Shown: positions 39,501 through 54,500 of the stretch, piece after piece
Layout: every line of letters starts with the position of its first letter
How positions within the stretch are numbered: the stretch's first letter is position 1
Translations under genes and position numbers: made by a program
The notes under the pieces: generated by a model
Databases searched by the model: none
What the model saw: only the letters and a program-made list of their open reading frames with translations
What the model was told of the DNA's origin: nothing
Assembly (NCBI GenBank): GCA_947623455.1
Contig: OX392528.1
Span: 50,052,322 to 50,116,321, forward strand
DNA from: Mimachlamys varia
Taxonomy: Eukaryota > Mollusca > Bivalvia > Pectinida > Pectinidae
Direction of reading: 5' to 3'
Length of the DNA stretch: 64,000 bases

Positions 39501-42500
39501 GAATTTTTCTCTGTAAAGATGTGCAATAAGAAATGTTTTCTTTTGTGGTTTTAATTAGAAAACTCTATGTTTAAATCAAATTTTAGAAAAAAAAAAGACC
39601 TTTTCTTACCTGTATTTTCACCTGCACACTTAACAACTGATACGACATTGGAACAAATAACGTAAACATAAACTAGAAATAACAACAAAGTATTTTCACA
39701 GAACTTTTTATTCACCTAATATAAATATGTTTTGAGTTAGGATCATTTGAAAATAACACTAAATTGCATTAGATATAACATAATTAATTCAGCACTGAGG
39801 GCAATTGCTATACAAAGCAATGCAGCACCCCAAGGATTAATCCGTATACTACTTTCCGGCCATTGAATCGATATATACAGCTTCACAGCCATTAAATCAT
39901 ATTTTTTGAGGTACAGTGGACTCCACTTAATATCACTCCTGTTAATTTCACATTCCTTTTTATATCATGTTTTTCCAAAGCACCATTTTTCCCTCTATAA
40001 AATATATGTAAATTTATTTGGTTAATATCATGTATTTTGAGGTGAATTCCTCTTAATATCATGTTTTTAAACCGTTCACATAAAATATCCAGAAAACGAT
40101 GTCATTTCATTGATTTCAGATACGACTTGTAAGAAATATTGCATAAAAATTTTTAAAAATTACCAAAAAAAAATTTTTTTTGATGATATAAGGTTATCTA
40201 TTGATTGATACAACTTCATATGTACACTGAATACATTAAGTTTAGGTATGGAGGTTGGAAATGCACTAGATTTAGTGGAAAAACATGTTTCTCTTAATGT
40301 CACATTCCTGTTAATGTCATGTTTTTGTCTGGCAAATGCAACATGATATAAAGAGGAGTGTACTGTATTGACAAGAAATTTGCATACTTATATTAGATAT
40401 ATATGCATAATTAATTGTTTATTCTAGATGGTGGTTGTTCAGATCTTGGGGAAGAGTGGGAACAACAATTGGGGGCAATAAACTTGAAAGGTGTGAATCC
40501 AGAAGTGAAGTCATTCTGACCATGAAGGACTTATATCGAGAAAAAACAGGAAATGAGTGGGAGAACAGAAAGAACTTTGTAAAGCACGCCAACAAATTCT
40601 ACCCACTGGATATTGACTACGGTCAAGTATGTATTGAAAAATATATTTATTTTGCTCGCCTATTCGGAATTGGTGATTGGCTACTAATTAAAATACTGTC
40701 GGTGTTATAGTGACCTTGTCTCTGTACTGTCCTACATGTACTCAAAATGATTTTAGTTGAAGTGCTGAAATTTACGAATACATTATGTATCCATTAATGT
40801 TTATAGTGGAATACTAATATTAGGCACTGACGTTCCCTACTGTTCCAAAGTTGATACAATACAAAGAAAATAGAGAGGCCCGCGGTTGGAAAGTGTTTTT
40901 GTAACAGTCTATATAGCTATGATCACTTTAAGTCCACTTCTGGGTTGTTGGGCTTTAATTAGCGCAGTAGCCAGGTTTAGGCTTCAGGTCCAAATATTTT
41001 GTTGAACTCCAGTTTTCCTCCATTCATATTCACAGTTCATAGTAACAAAAGGAAATGAGAAGTGTGCAGAATAGCTAATTGAAGTACCTGGCCTGTGCAT
41101 AATTTGCAAAAAAAAAAAAAAATAATACTTGCTGGTATGCAAAAAAAGAGAGAAATACTCTATGGATAATTTAACAAAGCAGTTGTTGTGAGATGTCACT
41201 GACCCTTGACTGATGTGTGACTGTGAGAGACCTGTAACATGACACTGACCTGTGACTGTAGTGTGACTAATTTTGGACCTGTGACTATTGTGTGACTAAT
41301 GTTGGACCTGTGAGTGTTGTGTGACTAATGTTGGACCTGTGACTGTTGTGGGACTAATGTTGGACCTGTGACTGTTGTGTGACTAATGTTTGACCTGTGA
41401 CTGTTGTGTGACTTTTGTTTGACCTGTGACTGTTGTGTGACTAATGTTGGACCTGTGACTGTTGTGTGACTAATGTTGGACCTGTGACTGTTGTGTGACT
41501 AATGTTTGATCTGTTACTGTTGTGTGCCTAATGTTGGACCTGTTACTGTTGTGTGCCTAATGTTGGACCTGTGACTGTTGTGTGACTGATGTTGGACCTG
41601 TGACTGTTGTGTGACTAATGTTGGACCTGTGACTGTTGTGTGACTAATGTTTGATCTGTTACTGTTGTGTGCCTAATGTTGGACCTGTGACTGTTGTGTG
41701 ACTTTTGTTGGACCTGTGACTGTTGTGTGACTGATGTTGGACCTGTGACTGTTGTGTGCCTAATGTTGGACCTGTGACTGTCGTGTTACTAATGTTGGAC
41801 CTGTGACTGTTGTGGGACTAATGTTGGACCTGTGACTGTTGTGTGACTGATGTTGGACCTGTGACTGTTGTGTGACTAATGTTTGATCTGTTACTGTTGT
41901 GTGACTAATGTTTGATCTGTGACTGTTGTGTGACTTTTGTTTGACCTGTGACTGTTGTGTGACTAATGTTGGACATGTGACTGTTGTTTGACCAATGTTG
42001 GACCTGTGACTGTTGTGTGACTAATGTTTGATCTGTGACTGTTGTGTGACTAATGTTTGATCTGTTACTGTTGTGTGACTAATGTTTGACCTGTGACTGT
42101 TGTGTGACTAATGTTCGACCTGTGACTGTTGTGTGACTAATGTTGGACCTGTGGCTGTTGTGTGACTGTTGTGTGACTAATGTTCGACCTGTGACTGTTG
42201 TGACCGTTCGACCTGTGACTGTTGTGTGCCTAATGTTGGACCTGTGACTGTTGTGTGCCTAATGTTGGACCTGTGACTGTTGTGTGACTAATGTTTGACC
42301 TGTGACTGTTGTGTGACTTTTGTTTGACCTGTGACTGTTGTGTGACTAATGTTTGACCTGTGACTGTTGTGTGACTTTTGTTTGACCTGTGACTGTAATG
42401 TGACTAATGTTCGACCTGTGACTGTTGTGTGACTTTTGTTTGACCTGTGACTGTTGTGTGACTAATGTTTGACCTGTGACTTGTGTGACTTTTGTTTGAC

Positions 42501-45500
42501 CTGTGACTGTTGTGTGACTAATGTTCGACCTGTGACTGTTGTGTGACTAATGTTAGACCTGTGGCTGTTGTGTGACTGTTGTGTGACTTTTGTTTGACCT
42601 GTGGCTGTTGTGTGACTTATGTTTGACCTGTGACTGTTGTGTGACTTATGTTTGATCTGTGACTGTTGTGTGACTAATGTTTGACCTGTGACTGTTGTGT
42701 GACTAATGTTTGATCTGTGACTTTTGTGTGACGAATGTTGGACTTGTGACTGTTGTGTGACTAATGTTGGACCTGTGACTGTTGTGTGACTAATGTTGGA
42801 CTTGTGACTGTTGTTTGACTTATGTTTGATCTGTGACTGTTGTGTGACTAATGTTTGACCTGTGACTGTTGTGTGACTTTTGTTTGACCTGTGACTGTTG
42901 TGTGACTAATGTTGGACCTGTGACTGTTGTGTGACTAATGTTAGACCTGTGGCTGTTGTGTGACTGTTGTGTGACTTTTGTTTGACCTGTGGCTGTTGTG
43001 TGACTTATGTTTGACCTGTTACTGTTGTGTGACTTATGTTTGACCTGTGACTGTTGTGTGACTTATGTTTGACCTGTGACTGTTGTGTGACTAATGTTGG
43101 ACCTGTGACATTTGTGTGACTAATGTTGGACCTGTGACTGTTGTGTGACTGATGTTGGACCTGTGACTGTTGTGTGACTAATGTTGGACCTGTGACTGTT
43201 GTTTGACTTATGTTTGATCTGTGACTGTTGTGTGACTAATGTTTGACCTGTGACTGTTGTGTGACTAATGTTTGATCTGTTACTGTTGTGTGACTAATGT
43301 TGGACCTGTGACTGTTGTGTGACTAATGTTTGATCTGTTACTGTTTTGTGACTAATGTTGGACCTGTGACTGTTGTGTGACTAATGTTTGATCTGTGACT
43401 GTTGTGTGACTAATGTTGGACCTGTGACTGTTGTGTGCCTAATGTTGGACCTGTGACTGTTGTGTGACTAATGTTGGACCTGTGACTGTTGTGTGACTAA
43501 TGTTGGACCTGTGACTGTTGTGTGCCTAATGTTGGACCTGTGACTGTTGTGTGACTAATGTTTGACCTGTGACTGTTGTGTGAGTAATGTTGGACCTGTG
43601 ACTCTTGTGTGACTAATGTTGGACCTGTGACTGTTGTGTGACTTATGCTTGACCTGTGACTGTTGTGTGACTAATGTTGGACCTGTAACTGTTGTGTGAC
43701 CAATGTTGGACCTGTGACTGTTGTGTGACTAATGTTGAACCTGTGACCGTTGTGTGACCAATGTTGGACCTGTGACTGTTGTGTGACCAATGTTGGACCT
43801 GTGACTGTTGTGTGACTAATGTTGAACCTGTGACTGTTGTGTGACCAATGTTGGACCTGTGACTGTTGTGTGACTAATGTTGGACCTGTGACTGTTGTGT
43901 GCCTAATGTTGGACCTGTGACTTTTGTGTGACTAATGTTGGACCTGTGACTGTTGTGTGACTAATGTTCGACCTGTGACTGTTGTGTGACTAACGTTTGA
44001 CCTGTGACTGTTGTGTGACTAATGTTTGACCTGTGACTGTTGTGTGACTTATGTTTGACCTGTGACTGTTGTGTGCCTAATGTTGGACCTGTGACTGTTG
44101 TGTGCCTAATGTTTGACTTGTGACTGTTGTGACCGTTCGACCTGTGACTGTTGTGACCGTTCGACCTGTGACTGTTGTGTGACCAATGTTGGACCTGTGA
44201 CTGTTGTGTGACTAATGTTCGACCTGTGACTGTTGTGTGACTAATGTTGGACCTGTGACTGTTGTGTGAGTAATGTTGGACCTGTGACTGTTGTGTGAGT
44301 AATGTTTGACCTGTGACTGTTGTGTGACTTATGTTTGACCTGTGACTGTTGTGTGACTAATGTTTGACCTGTGACTGTTGTGTGACTTATGTTTGACCTG
44401 TGACTGTTGTGTGACTTATGTTTGACCTGTGACTGTTGTGTGACTAATGTTTGACCTGTGACTGTTGTGTGACTTATGTTTGACCTGTGACTGTTGTGTG
44501 ACTTATGTTTGACCTGTGACTGTTGTGTGACTTATGTTTGACCTGTGACTGTTGTGTGACTAATGTTGGACCTGTGACTTTTGTGTGACTAATGTTGGAC
44601 CTGTGACTGTTGTGTGACTAATGTTTGACCTGTGACTGTTGTGTGACTAATGTTGGACCTGTGACTGTTGTGTGACTAATGTTGGACTTGTGACTGTTGT
44701 TTGACTTATGTTTGATCTGTGACTGTTGTGTGACTAATGTTTGACCTGTGACTGTTGTGTGACTAATGTTTGATCTGTTACTGTTGTGTGACTAATGTTG
44801 GACCTGTGACTGTTGTGTGACTAATGTTTGATCTGTTACTGTTTTGTGACTAATGTTGGACCTGTTACTGTTGTGTGACTAATGTTTGATCTGTGACTGT
44901 TGTGTGACTAATGTTGGACCTGTGACTGTTGTGTGCCTAATGTTGGACCTGTGACTGTTGTGTGACTAATGTTGGACCTGTGACTGTTGTGTGCCTAATG
45001 TTGGACCTGTGACTGTTGTGTGACTAATGTTGGACCTGTGACTGTTGTGTGCCTAATGTTGGACCTGTGACTGTTGTGTGACTAATGTTGGACCTGTGAC
45101 TGTTGTGTGCCTAATGTTGGACCTGTGACTGTTGTGTGACTAATGTTGGACCTGTGACTGTTGTGTGACTAATGTTGGACCTGTGACTGTTGTGTGACTA
45201 ATGTTGGACCTGTGACTGTTGTGTGCCTAATGTTGGACCTGTGACTGTTGTGTGACTAATGTTGGACCTTTGACTGTTGTGTGACTAATGTTGGACCTGT
45301 GACTGTTGTGTGCCTAATGTTGGACCTGTGACTGTTGTGTGACTAATGTTTGACCTGTGACTGTTGTGTGAGTAATGTTGGACCTGTGACTCTTGTGTGA
45401 CTAATGTTGGACCTGTGACTGTTGTGTGACTTATGCTTGACCTGTGACTGTTGTGTGACTAATGTTGGACCTGTGACTGTTGTGTGACCAATGTTGGACC

Positions 45501-48500
45501 TGTGACTGTTGTGTGACTAATGTTGAACCTGTGACTGTTGTGTGACCAATGTTGGACCTGTGACTGTTGTGTGACCAATGTTGGACCTGTGACTGTTGTG
45601 TGACTAATGTTGAACCTGTGACTGTTGTGTGCCTAATGTTGGACCTGTGACTGTTGTGTGACTAATGTTCGACCTGTGACTGTTGTGACCGCTCGACCTG
45701 TGACTGTTGTGACCGTTCGACCTGTGACAGTTTTGACCGTTCAACCTGTGACTGTTTTGACCGTTCGACCTGTGACTGTTGTGTGAGTAATGTCAAATGA
45801 CTGACATATGACTGACATATGACTGATGTGTAACTGACACATGACTGTGACATTTGACATGTAGAACACCTTGTTATTTATACACCTGACTGACAAGTTA
45901 CTTGTGTCTGTTTAGACTTTTGAATTTGTTATTTTCTTTGCTGTGTAGGAGGATGAAGAAAAGGTGACCACACTTAAAGCAGGTGCAACGAGATCGAAGC
46001 TGCCTAAGCCAGTCCAGGACCTCATCTGTATGATATTCGATGTGGAAAATATGAAGAAAACCATGTTGGAATTTGAGGTTGGTAAAATGATCATTAAACA
46101 TGTGAAGTAAATAAACACAGTTAAAACAAATTAAATTCTGTTATATTGAGTTTATTTACATATTAAAGAAAATCAAATTTCGCTAAATTGAGTTTATTAA
46201 CAAAGGTTAAATGTTACATGTATGAAAAGAAGTTGAAACGTTTATTTACAATAGCAATAACTGTTCATGTTTTACATATTTTCAGATTGATTTGAAAAAG
46301 ATGCCACTTGGGAAGTTGTCAAAAAAGCAAATTGAGTCTGCTTATACTGTACTGTCTGAGCTAACAACGGTAAGCTGTATTCTCTCATATCTCACCCTGT
46401 TGGATAGAGTTTGCCCATGTAAGAAAACTGTGTAAGAAAAATCTATCTTGCATAGCATATCACGCGACGTGACGTCACAATGGCTCAACAATGACTTGAC
46501 ATCAAGTATACGGTAAACTCTGATGCCAGAAAGAGAAAACGACGTGATGAAATTATAACCTTTCACAAAAATTTTACCATAAACACCTGAAAGGTGATAT
46601 TCATTTTTCTGCGCAAGCTTCGTTTGCAAATATAGGGTATGCTTAATCTCTCTGAAGTTTTCAAAATGGTAGCCAGTCAAAACATATTTTCATGGTTTTT
46701 GAGCTTATTCGGGTATATGATATGAGAGAAAAAAACTCTTTCATGATCAAAGGTGTAAGATACCAGTGGAGAAATTCCACCCCCACTCCTATCTTGCATC
46801 CGTGCTCATGAAATTATATATCAAGTCACAACTTGGAAACAGTTGATTAAATGAGAGTTCATGTTGCCTCTCTGTTCATGTTTAGTATGAATGTAGCAAG
46901 AATACTTTTAGTTTGCTAATCTGTTTAAGGTCACTCGGTCCCTTTGTCAATATCCATGGGAATTTCATGAAATTTCACTCAAATGTTTACTAGTGTATGA
47001 AGAACAAGTATTTGTGTTGTAATTAGCCGAAAAACTGCAGAAATCATTTTTGGGTGAAAAACTAATATTTTCAGGAAAAACACAAGAAAGAACGAAATCA
47101 ACTACTCACATATTTCTTTTTGATGTATTGCAATGCGTACGTTATATATACATATAAAACAGAAAAGAAAGCAAACATTTAACATTAATATAACTTTTAT
47201 TCAACAAAACAAACACATACATGCATGCTTTTCACCAACATTTCTAAATTTCCGAAAATTGTGTGGATGAAAATTTATTTTTTTTAAATGGTGTTTTGAA
47301 TAAACAGTTCTTATTTAAGAATGCATAAAAATTGAACCAAAAAATATTATTTCACTTAGAATTTGGGAATATAATCAGACAACAGGGCTTAATTTTATGA
47401 AGTATAGATTTTCCTGTATCACATAAATATCTAAATATAGATTGATAGAACCACGTGTATTGAAAAAGGAATAAGGAACATTTGAGTTAACCCTAATTTA
47501 AACAACCCCGATACTTAACAAAAAGAAATGTATATAAAACAGATTTTCAAGTCCATACCTATTGAAAGTCAAAACGACAGACCAACATCAACAGCTGTCA
47601 CAACACGTCAATTTCACAACACGTCTATCCGACACTTACTGTGGCACTTTCGGTTCGTCGCATTCTCTTTCGTTGGGAAGGCCTACTGTATAACATTCTA
47701 TTTTGAATGAGGCAAAGGTGCAGTGTTAGTGTGGACGAGCAACACTTGAATCACTGTTGATTCACTCATTAAATCACAATATACTTGTTTCGTCAGAAAC
47801 TGTCCGCCTCACAGATCTTGTTGCTGCTCAATGTTTACATTGGATTATTCAATCCGGTAAAATCATTCTAGTCTCTCTAAATAGTATCCATTTAATGCAT
47901 TGAAAGTAGTGAGATATTAGGTTTATCGATTGTTTCAGCCTGATATGTATGGATAAACTCGCCTGGCGTCAGTCACACAAAAATAGTTAAAACAAGCATT
48001 TACGGCGTTTATTGAAAGTGATATCATGAGAACATGTTGTATTTGATATCAAATTCATATAAAACAATGTGTTTGTTGAATGATGCAGTTATAAAGAATT
48101 GAAGCAGGCATATAGGTCGCCCGGGTGTCTACGTTAACATAAGATCAGGTTGATACAGTCGATAAATTCTCAACCAACTTAACCTTCTAGCTTTTACATA
48201 GCTTTTATCAGACACTTGTACATTTGCCGGATTGAAAACTGCATGATCATCGGCATATGCACGGTGAATTTCTTACCCACGATAAGTATCACATTTTATA
48301 TCCGTCAAAGCGGCCATGTTTTTGCCAAGAACGATAATCAACGGACCGAGAGACCTTAAAGGCCCAATATACGTAACTTCATGGGAATTTTCGTAATTCT
48401 GAAAAAAAATCCAGTTGATAACCATGCAAAAATAAGCCTAAAACGAAGTAAACATGAGCGGTAACTAACAGGAAACTCTTGACAAAAAAATCCAAAGAAT

Positions 48501-51500
48501 TGAAAATAATTCAGGTGGGGCCCACTTCAACAACAAACCGAAAGTAGAAGCGTGTTTCAACTGCTGCTGTACCGGTAACCGCGAAAGAATTCATCTTGAA
48601 TATTGCTGATATCAGTGAATCTTAACTAAATCTATAAATATAAGAAGTTATTAGGCTTGATTTTCACTTCAAGTTTTGACGAAAGTTACGTATATTGGGC
48701 CTTTAAGGTGAAGATTTGAATTATTTTACCTACTTTTTGATAGCTGATTACAAATGGCGGCACTCAGACCCAGTTCCTGGACGCTACCAACAGATTTTAC
48801 ACACTGCTACCTCACGACTTCGGAATGAGGAAGCCACCACTGATTAACTCTTTAGATGTGATTAAGGTGAGTTTCTGTTGGCAATACCTTACATTTCAAT
48901 CGTAAGTAAAAAGTTAAATGTGACAAGTTATATTATCTTTGAAAAGAAAACAGTAATATTATTGAAAATAATCACATCAGAAACTTCTGCCTGTTTGTTG
49001 GGGAAAATAAATTAGTTTTTGAAAATGTTTTTATGATTTTAATTGAAATAATGCAAATTTTTGTATGTTGGAAAATAAATCAGTTTTTTGAAAATGTTTT
49101 TATGATATTTATTGAAATAATGCAAATTTTTGTATGTTGGAAAATAAATCAGTTTTTAAAAATGTTTTTATGATGTTTATTGAAATAATGCAAATTTCAT
49201 TTAACTTCTCAGGTGCTCTTTTTTAGATTTCTGTCATAAATGTAACCCTGGTAAATACTAGCTGCAAAATACCGCTCGGCTAGAGAGATCTTCTCTTTAT
49301 TTATTTCTTCTAACTTTATATCAAAGGAGTTCATTTTCATGACTTGTTTTTCTTGTTTATAATACTACACAATTAAAATCTGAGAAAATTGTTCATTGAT
49401 AAAATGGTAGGGCATGTTTATTCAAACACGTCAGATTTCTGATAAAGGTTGCTTGATTAAGAAGGTTTGGAAATGTCATGTTTAGCGCATTGTCATTAAA
49501 ATAACCGGAACTTTATGATCGCAGGCCAAGACAGAAATGATCAACAACCTACTGGATATAGAGTTGGCCTATGGTATGCTGAAGGGAGGCGAAACCGGGG
49601 AAGATCCTATCGATGCTCATTACAGGAAGTTGAACACCGAGATAGAGGTACAGTGTGATAGGTTTGGGGTGAAGGTCATTCTCTACTGCTGTACTGCAGA
49701 GTGGGTCAACACTTAACATTGTAAATAGGAAGGAATGGCTATAAAAAGATTTCACTTGAAGTCAGTAGTTTATGGATGTATATTCTTTTCTTATACATGT
49801 ATAATGCCAATCTGATTAAGATACAGATCCTTGTTCTTACTCCGTTTTACAAGGATCTGACAACATCCCAGAAGAGGTCACGTTCAGATGACCTATGTCG
49901 CCTCTTTACTTAACACTAAATTAATTTCCCAATGACCTGTCATATTGCAGCAAGTCATTTCGTCACATTATTCCACGCCAACTTTTTGGTGACGAAATGA
50001 CTTAACAGACAAATGCAATTAAGCAAACATTGTCGCCTCAAAATTTCACTGTGAAGATTCTGACAGTACTAATTTGATTGGCTAATGCAAAAGGTCATCG
50101 GGACATGACACCCTATGGGATTTTCTCAGATCTTAACGCAGCAGAGAGAAGTTTATGGAACGGTGCAGAGATCAAGATATGATTTTAATCAGATTGGTAT
50201 AATGCATAGGAAAAAGTTCAAATTTTCATAAAAGCAAAAATTAATTTGGTACAGGTATTCAAGATAAATATCCTGTAATTGTCGCCATTACTTTCAAGAT
50301 TTTAATCAGTTGCTTTTTATACGTCCAACCAAAGGGTGGGGGTATATTGGTATGACTTTGTCCGTCTGTTCGATCGTTCGCTGGTACGCTCATCCGTCAA
50401 CATTTGGTTTGACCGACACTTTTCCAGAGAACTATTTGAAGGATGTTGATGAACCTAAACACAACGGTTATATGCATGATGATCTGAATTAGAGTCGATT
50501 TTGAAATTCATTCATTATGTTATTGCTGAGTTATGGCCCTTTAACTTCAAAAATTTCAACAAATGTAAGAATAGACATTGTCCAACACTTTTCCATAGAA
50601 CTATATGGAGGATGTTGATGAAACTTAAGACAAAGGATATGTGCATGACGATGTGAAAACGAGTCGATTTTGAAAGTCATTCATTATGTTGTTGCAGAGT
50701 TATGGCCCTTTAACTTCGAAAATTTCAACAAATGTTAGAATCGTCCTTGTCCGCTTCTGTTATTACTCTCATTGATTTCGCGGGTGAGCATATCGTGTAC
50801 TGTCCCAGTACTCTTGTTGGCGTTGGTTTATAACTGATGTACAATTAAAATTTTTTAGCACTTGGATCTTGCAACTGAGGAGTGCCAGAGATTGTTGGAT
50901 TATGTGAAGAACACTCATGCTGCGACTCATAACCAGTATGATCTGGAGGTGTTGGATGTAAGTTGAATCAGAATGTAGCTTTACACCCATAGGTCGAGTT
51001 CTCTGTTTTATGATACCACAATTAAGCAACAAGTTATCCAACTTATGTTAATCACTCATGTAGACTCGAATGTTAGCACATGAGGAGTTTTATTGTGTGA
51101 GGAAACTGGAGTACCCGGAGAAAACCATGTGGTCAGGTAGGTGACCTCATACCTTTTTCTCATCCGGTCGGGAAATCGAACCACGGTCGCCTTCGTAAAA
51201 CACAAGTGCGCTATCCACTGCACCACCCGACCACCTAAGTTCTCTGTTCTTGTTGCAGTATGAGAAGATGCATTTTCTTTAAAATTGTAAGAAATATTAT
51301 CTATGATAAAAAGTTTTCCGCATACTTTCACTGCAAAGGTGTAATTCAAAATCCAATTTGGGCTGAACTTTTCTATTTAGTATGATATACTCCAAAAAGT
51401 ATGGTCACTGTGTAAATAGAAATTCCACAACAAGTGGTTGATGTACATGTTTATGGTATTTCTTTCACTCCAGTTAAACATTTTCAAAAAGTACACAAAA

Positions 51501-54500
51501 AAACATGAGATTAAAGGAATGTTTTGTGTAGATTTTGAAAAATAAATGAAAGAAATACCATATACAACAACAAGGAGTTTATGAAAGTAATTTTTACCGT
51601 GATATAAGAGATTTAAAAAATTTCATATTCTGACGTATATCTCAGCTGATGCTAAATGTTACTATCTTCCTACAGATCTTCCAAATTATACGAGATGGAG
51701 AGAGGGCGAGATATTCTCCATTCAAAGACCTCGGAAATCGCCAGCTGCTGTGGCATGGTTCACGTACCACAAACTACGCCGGTATCCTGTCTCAGGGTCT
51801 GAGGATCGCCCCTCCAGAGGCTCCTGTGGTAAGTTAGATAAGCACTATAAATCAGAGGGTCTAATGAGGCCCCAATTACCCACTACTGACTTCACTCAAA
51901 ATACCTAGTCAGAGATAGCCAGTGTCTTTGCTACCTAGATTTTACAGCAGCCTATGCCTTATTGAATTGGGGAAAATTAGGACTTTTAGATAAATATTCT
52001 CGAATTTTGCTTCATTTTGGGAAAAATAGCCCAAATTTTTACTGGTAAACAGGAAACAGTCATATTGGCTGTAAAACTGGGCAAACAAAATCACTGTAAG
52101 CATAGCTGTAACTTCCCTCGTAAGGAGGGACACTCTCTCATTTTACAAGTCGGGTGGGGGCGTTATACTGGAAACAGGTGGTCTGTCCTTCTGTCCATCT
52201 GTTTGTAGATGTATCTTGTCCAAACAACTCCTTGTAAATTTGCGCCCCAAATTTTATTGTATAAGATGTGGTTGAAGAAAATGCCAGATTGCTTTTAGAC
52301 TTATTTTCATACAGATTTTTTGATTGTTTAGGCAATTGTGTTTTGCACCATTCATTTGAAATGTGAACTGAGAGAGATCTCTGTCATTGGCTAAAGTTGA
52401 GCTCAGAATATGTAGTCACAACTGAAACTCTGAGCCTGCTTTCCTGGTGTTTATGAAATATGGCATCGGTCACGTTATTTCTTGGTAACGATCCTGACAC
52501 AAGATTTACCATACTTCCTTACATATATTTAAAAAATCGTCTGAAAAAGAGTTTTTCCTTTATATAGAAATGGAAATGATAGAATATACCATGAATCAAT
52601 ACAAAATGACTGATTAACTTATGACCATTTCTTGAATTTCAGACTGGGTACATGTTTGGTAAAGGTGTTTATTTTGCGGACATGGTATCTAAGAGTGCCA
52701 ACTATTGCCGGACGTCCAAGAATGATCCAACAGGTGTGATGCTCCTATGTGAGGTCGCCCTTGGAAACATGTAAGTTTTTGGCCATGTTATTAGTCCTCC
52801 CCTGGGAATAGCGGGGTGGGAGGTGGAGGGAAAGGACTTTTATGTTTTGGTTGTGTTCGTCCGTCTGTGCTCTGTCTGTACACTACAAGTCACTGGAATT
52901 TCATACTTGGGGTATCTGTTCGCCTTGCTAAGGCTGTGTGCCATGTATCAAAACAGAACATTTGTCCGTTCCATCTTGTACACTACGAGTCACTGGAACT
53001 TCATGTTTGTTGTATGGGTTCACCTGAAGCATAAAGGGTGAAAGAACATTTTATCAATTTTATAAGAGAGTTCTTTCTAGTATATGGTTTGAAGAAACAA
53101 AAGAGGAAATATAAATGTTCATGAGATTTTGGTGTTTTTAAGATATCAGTTTCCTTTGTGTGTTATTCAGGTACGAGAGATATGGAGCAGATTACATTGA
53201 CAAGCTGCCTAAAGGAAAACATAGCACCAAAGGTAAGTACTGCATTCAAAGGTAAGTACTGCATTACCCTTTAAATGTTGTAGTGATCATCAACTTAATG
53301 GTGTTTTATTTCATAACATCACTCATTAAACATTCTATTATAACGCATTCTATGCCACAACATAAAACTGTATAAGTCACAACATAAAACTGTATAAGTC
53401 ATGACATAAAACTGTATAAGACATGACATAACACATTTTATGTCATAATATAACACATTCTCAGTTACTATATTACATATTTCAAATTTAAACTATACAT
53501 ATTCTACATTTCCATATGATTTTGTACTTTGAGTTCTTTACTTCTATATAAGTAATTCTATATTACAGGTATTGGTATGACTTGCCCAGACCCGGCCGGG
53601 GCTCATACCCTCCCAGATGGATCCGTGATACCCATGGGTAAGGGTGCCCCCTCCACCCAGGGCAGGTCCAGCCTTCTGTACAATGAGTATCCTTTTGTGT
53701 GTGTGGTCGGCACAGTGGTGTCTTTACCAGGGGAAGTAATCCGGTGTGTGATAGGATGGTGGAACATAACTGGTGTGGGGTAAGGGATGGAGAATGGTAC
53801 GTGGTAGAGGGAAATAAATGGAGAGATGTTGGACAAAAAAAGGGAAGGGTTGGAAAATGGAATAAAGGAAGGGGATTGTAGGAGCAGAAAGATAGAGGGA
53901 ATATAGGAGAGGAATTAGAATGAAAAACAATACCAAGGATGGACTGAGTTAGAGGGAAGCTGGGAGATAAGAGGTAAAGGAGAACATAGAGGACAGGGTG
54001 GTTGAGATAAAAATAGGGGAGGGAAAAGTATAGGGAAAAATAGAGGAGGGGTGGTAGAGGGAAAATAGTGGAGGGATATTAGAGGGAAAAATAGGGGAGG
54101 GATGGTAAAGGGAAAAATAGGGAAGGGATGGTAGAGGGAAAAATAGGGGAGGGATGGTAGAGGGAAAATAGTGGAGAGATGATAGAGGGAAAAATAGGGG
54201 AGGGATGGTAGAGGGAAAAATAGGGGAGGGATGATAGAGGGAAAATAGGGAAGGGATGATAGAGGGAAAATAGGGGAGGGATGGTAGAGGGAAAAATAGG
54301 GGAGGGATGGTAGAGGGAAAAATAGGGGAGGGATGGTAAAGGAAAAATAGGGGAGGGATGATAGAGGGAAAATAGGGGAGGGATGGTAGAGGGAAAAATA
54401 GGGGAGGGATGGTAGAGGGAAAAATAGGGGAGGGATGATAGAGGGAAAATAGGGAAGGGATGATAGAGGGAAAATAGGGGAGGGATGGTAGAGGGAAAAA

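Noticed and set aside
30939..45795. CRISPR-like direct repeat arrays
   Set aside because: Units are contiguous without unique spacers, in introns of an animal gene; these are minisatellites.
45662..45853. Minus-strand frame with SQVER repeats
   Set aside because: By-product of the distal end of the intron 17 minisatellite.
46077..46087. Alternative exon 18 donor GTAAAA four bases downstream
   Set aside because: It would put the next exon out of frame and give a stop (GAT TGA); GAG|GTTGGT keeps the [10 protein letters not shown] homology.
34722..51237. tRNA-like sequences with A and B boxes
   Set aside because: They are the heads of SINEs with 3' bodies and target-site duplications, not tRNA genes.
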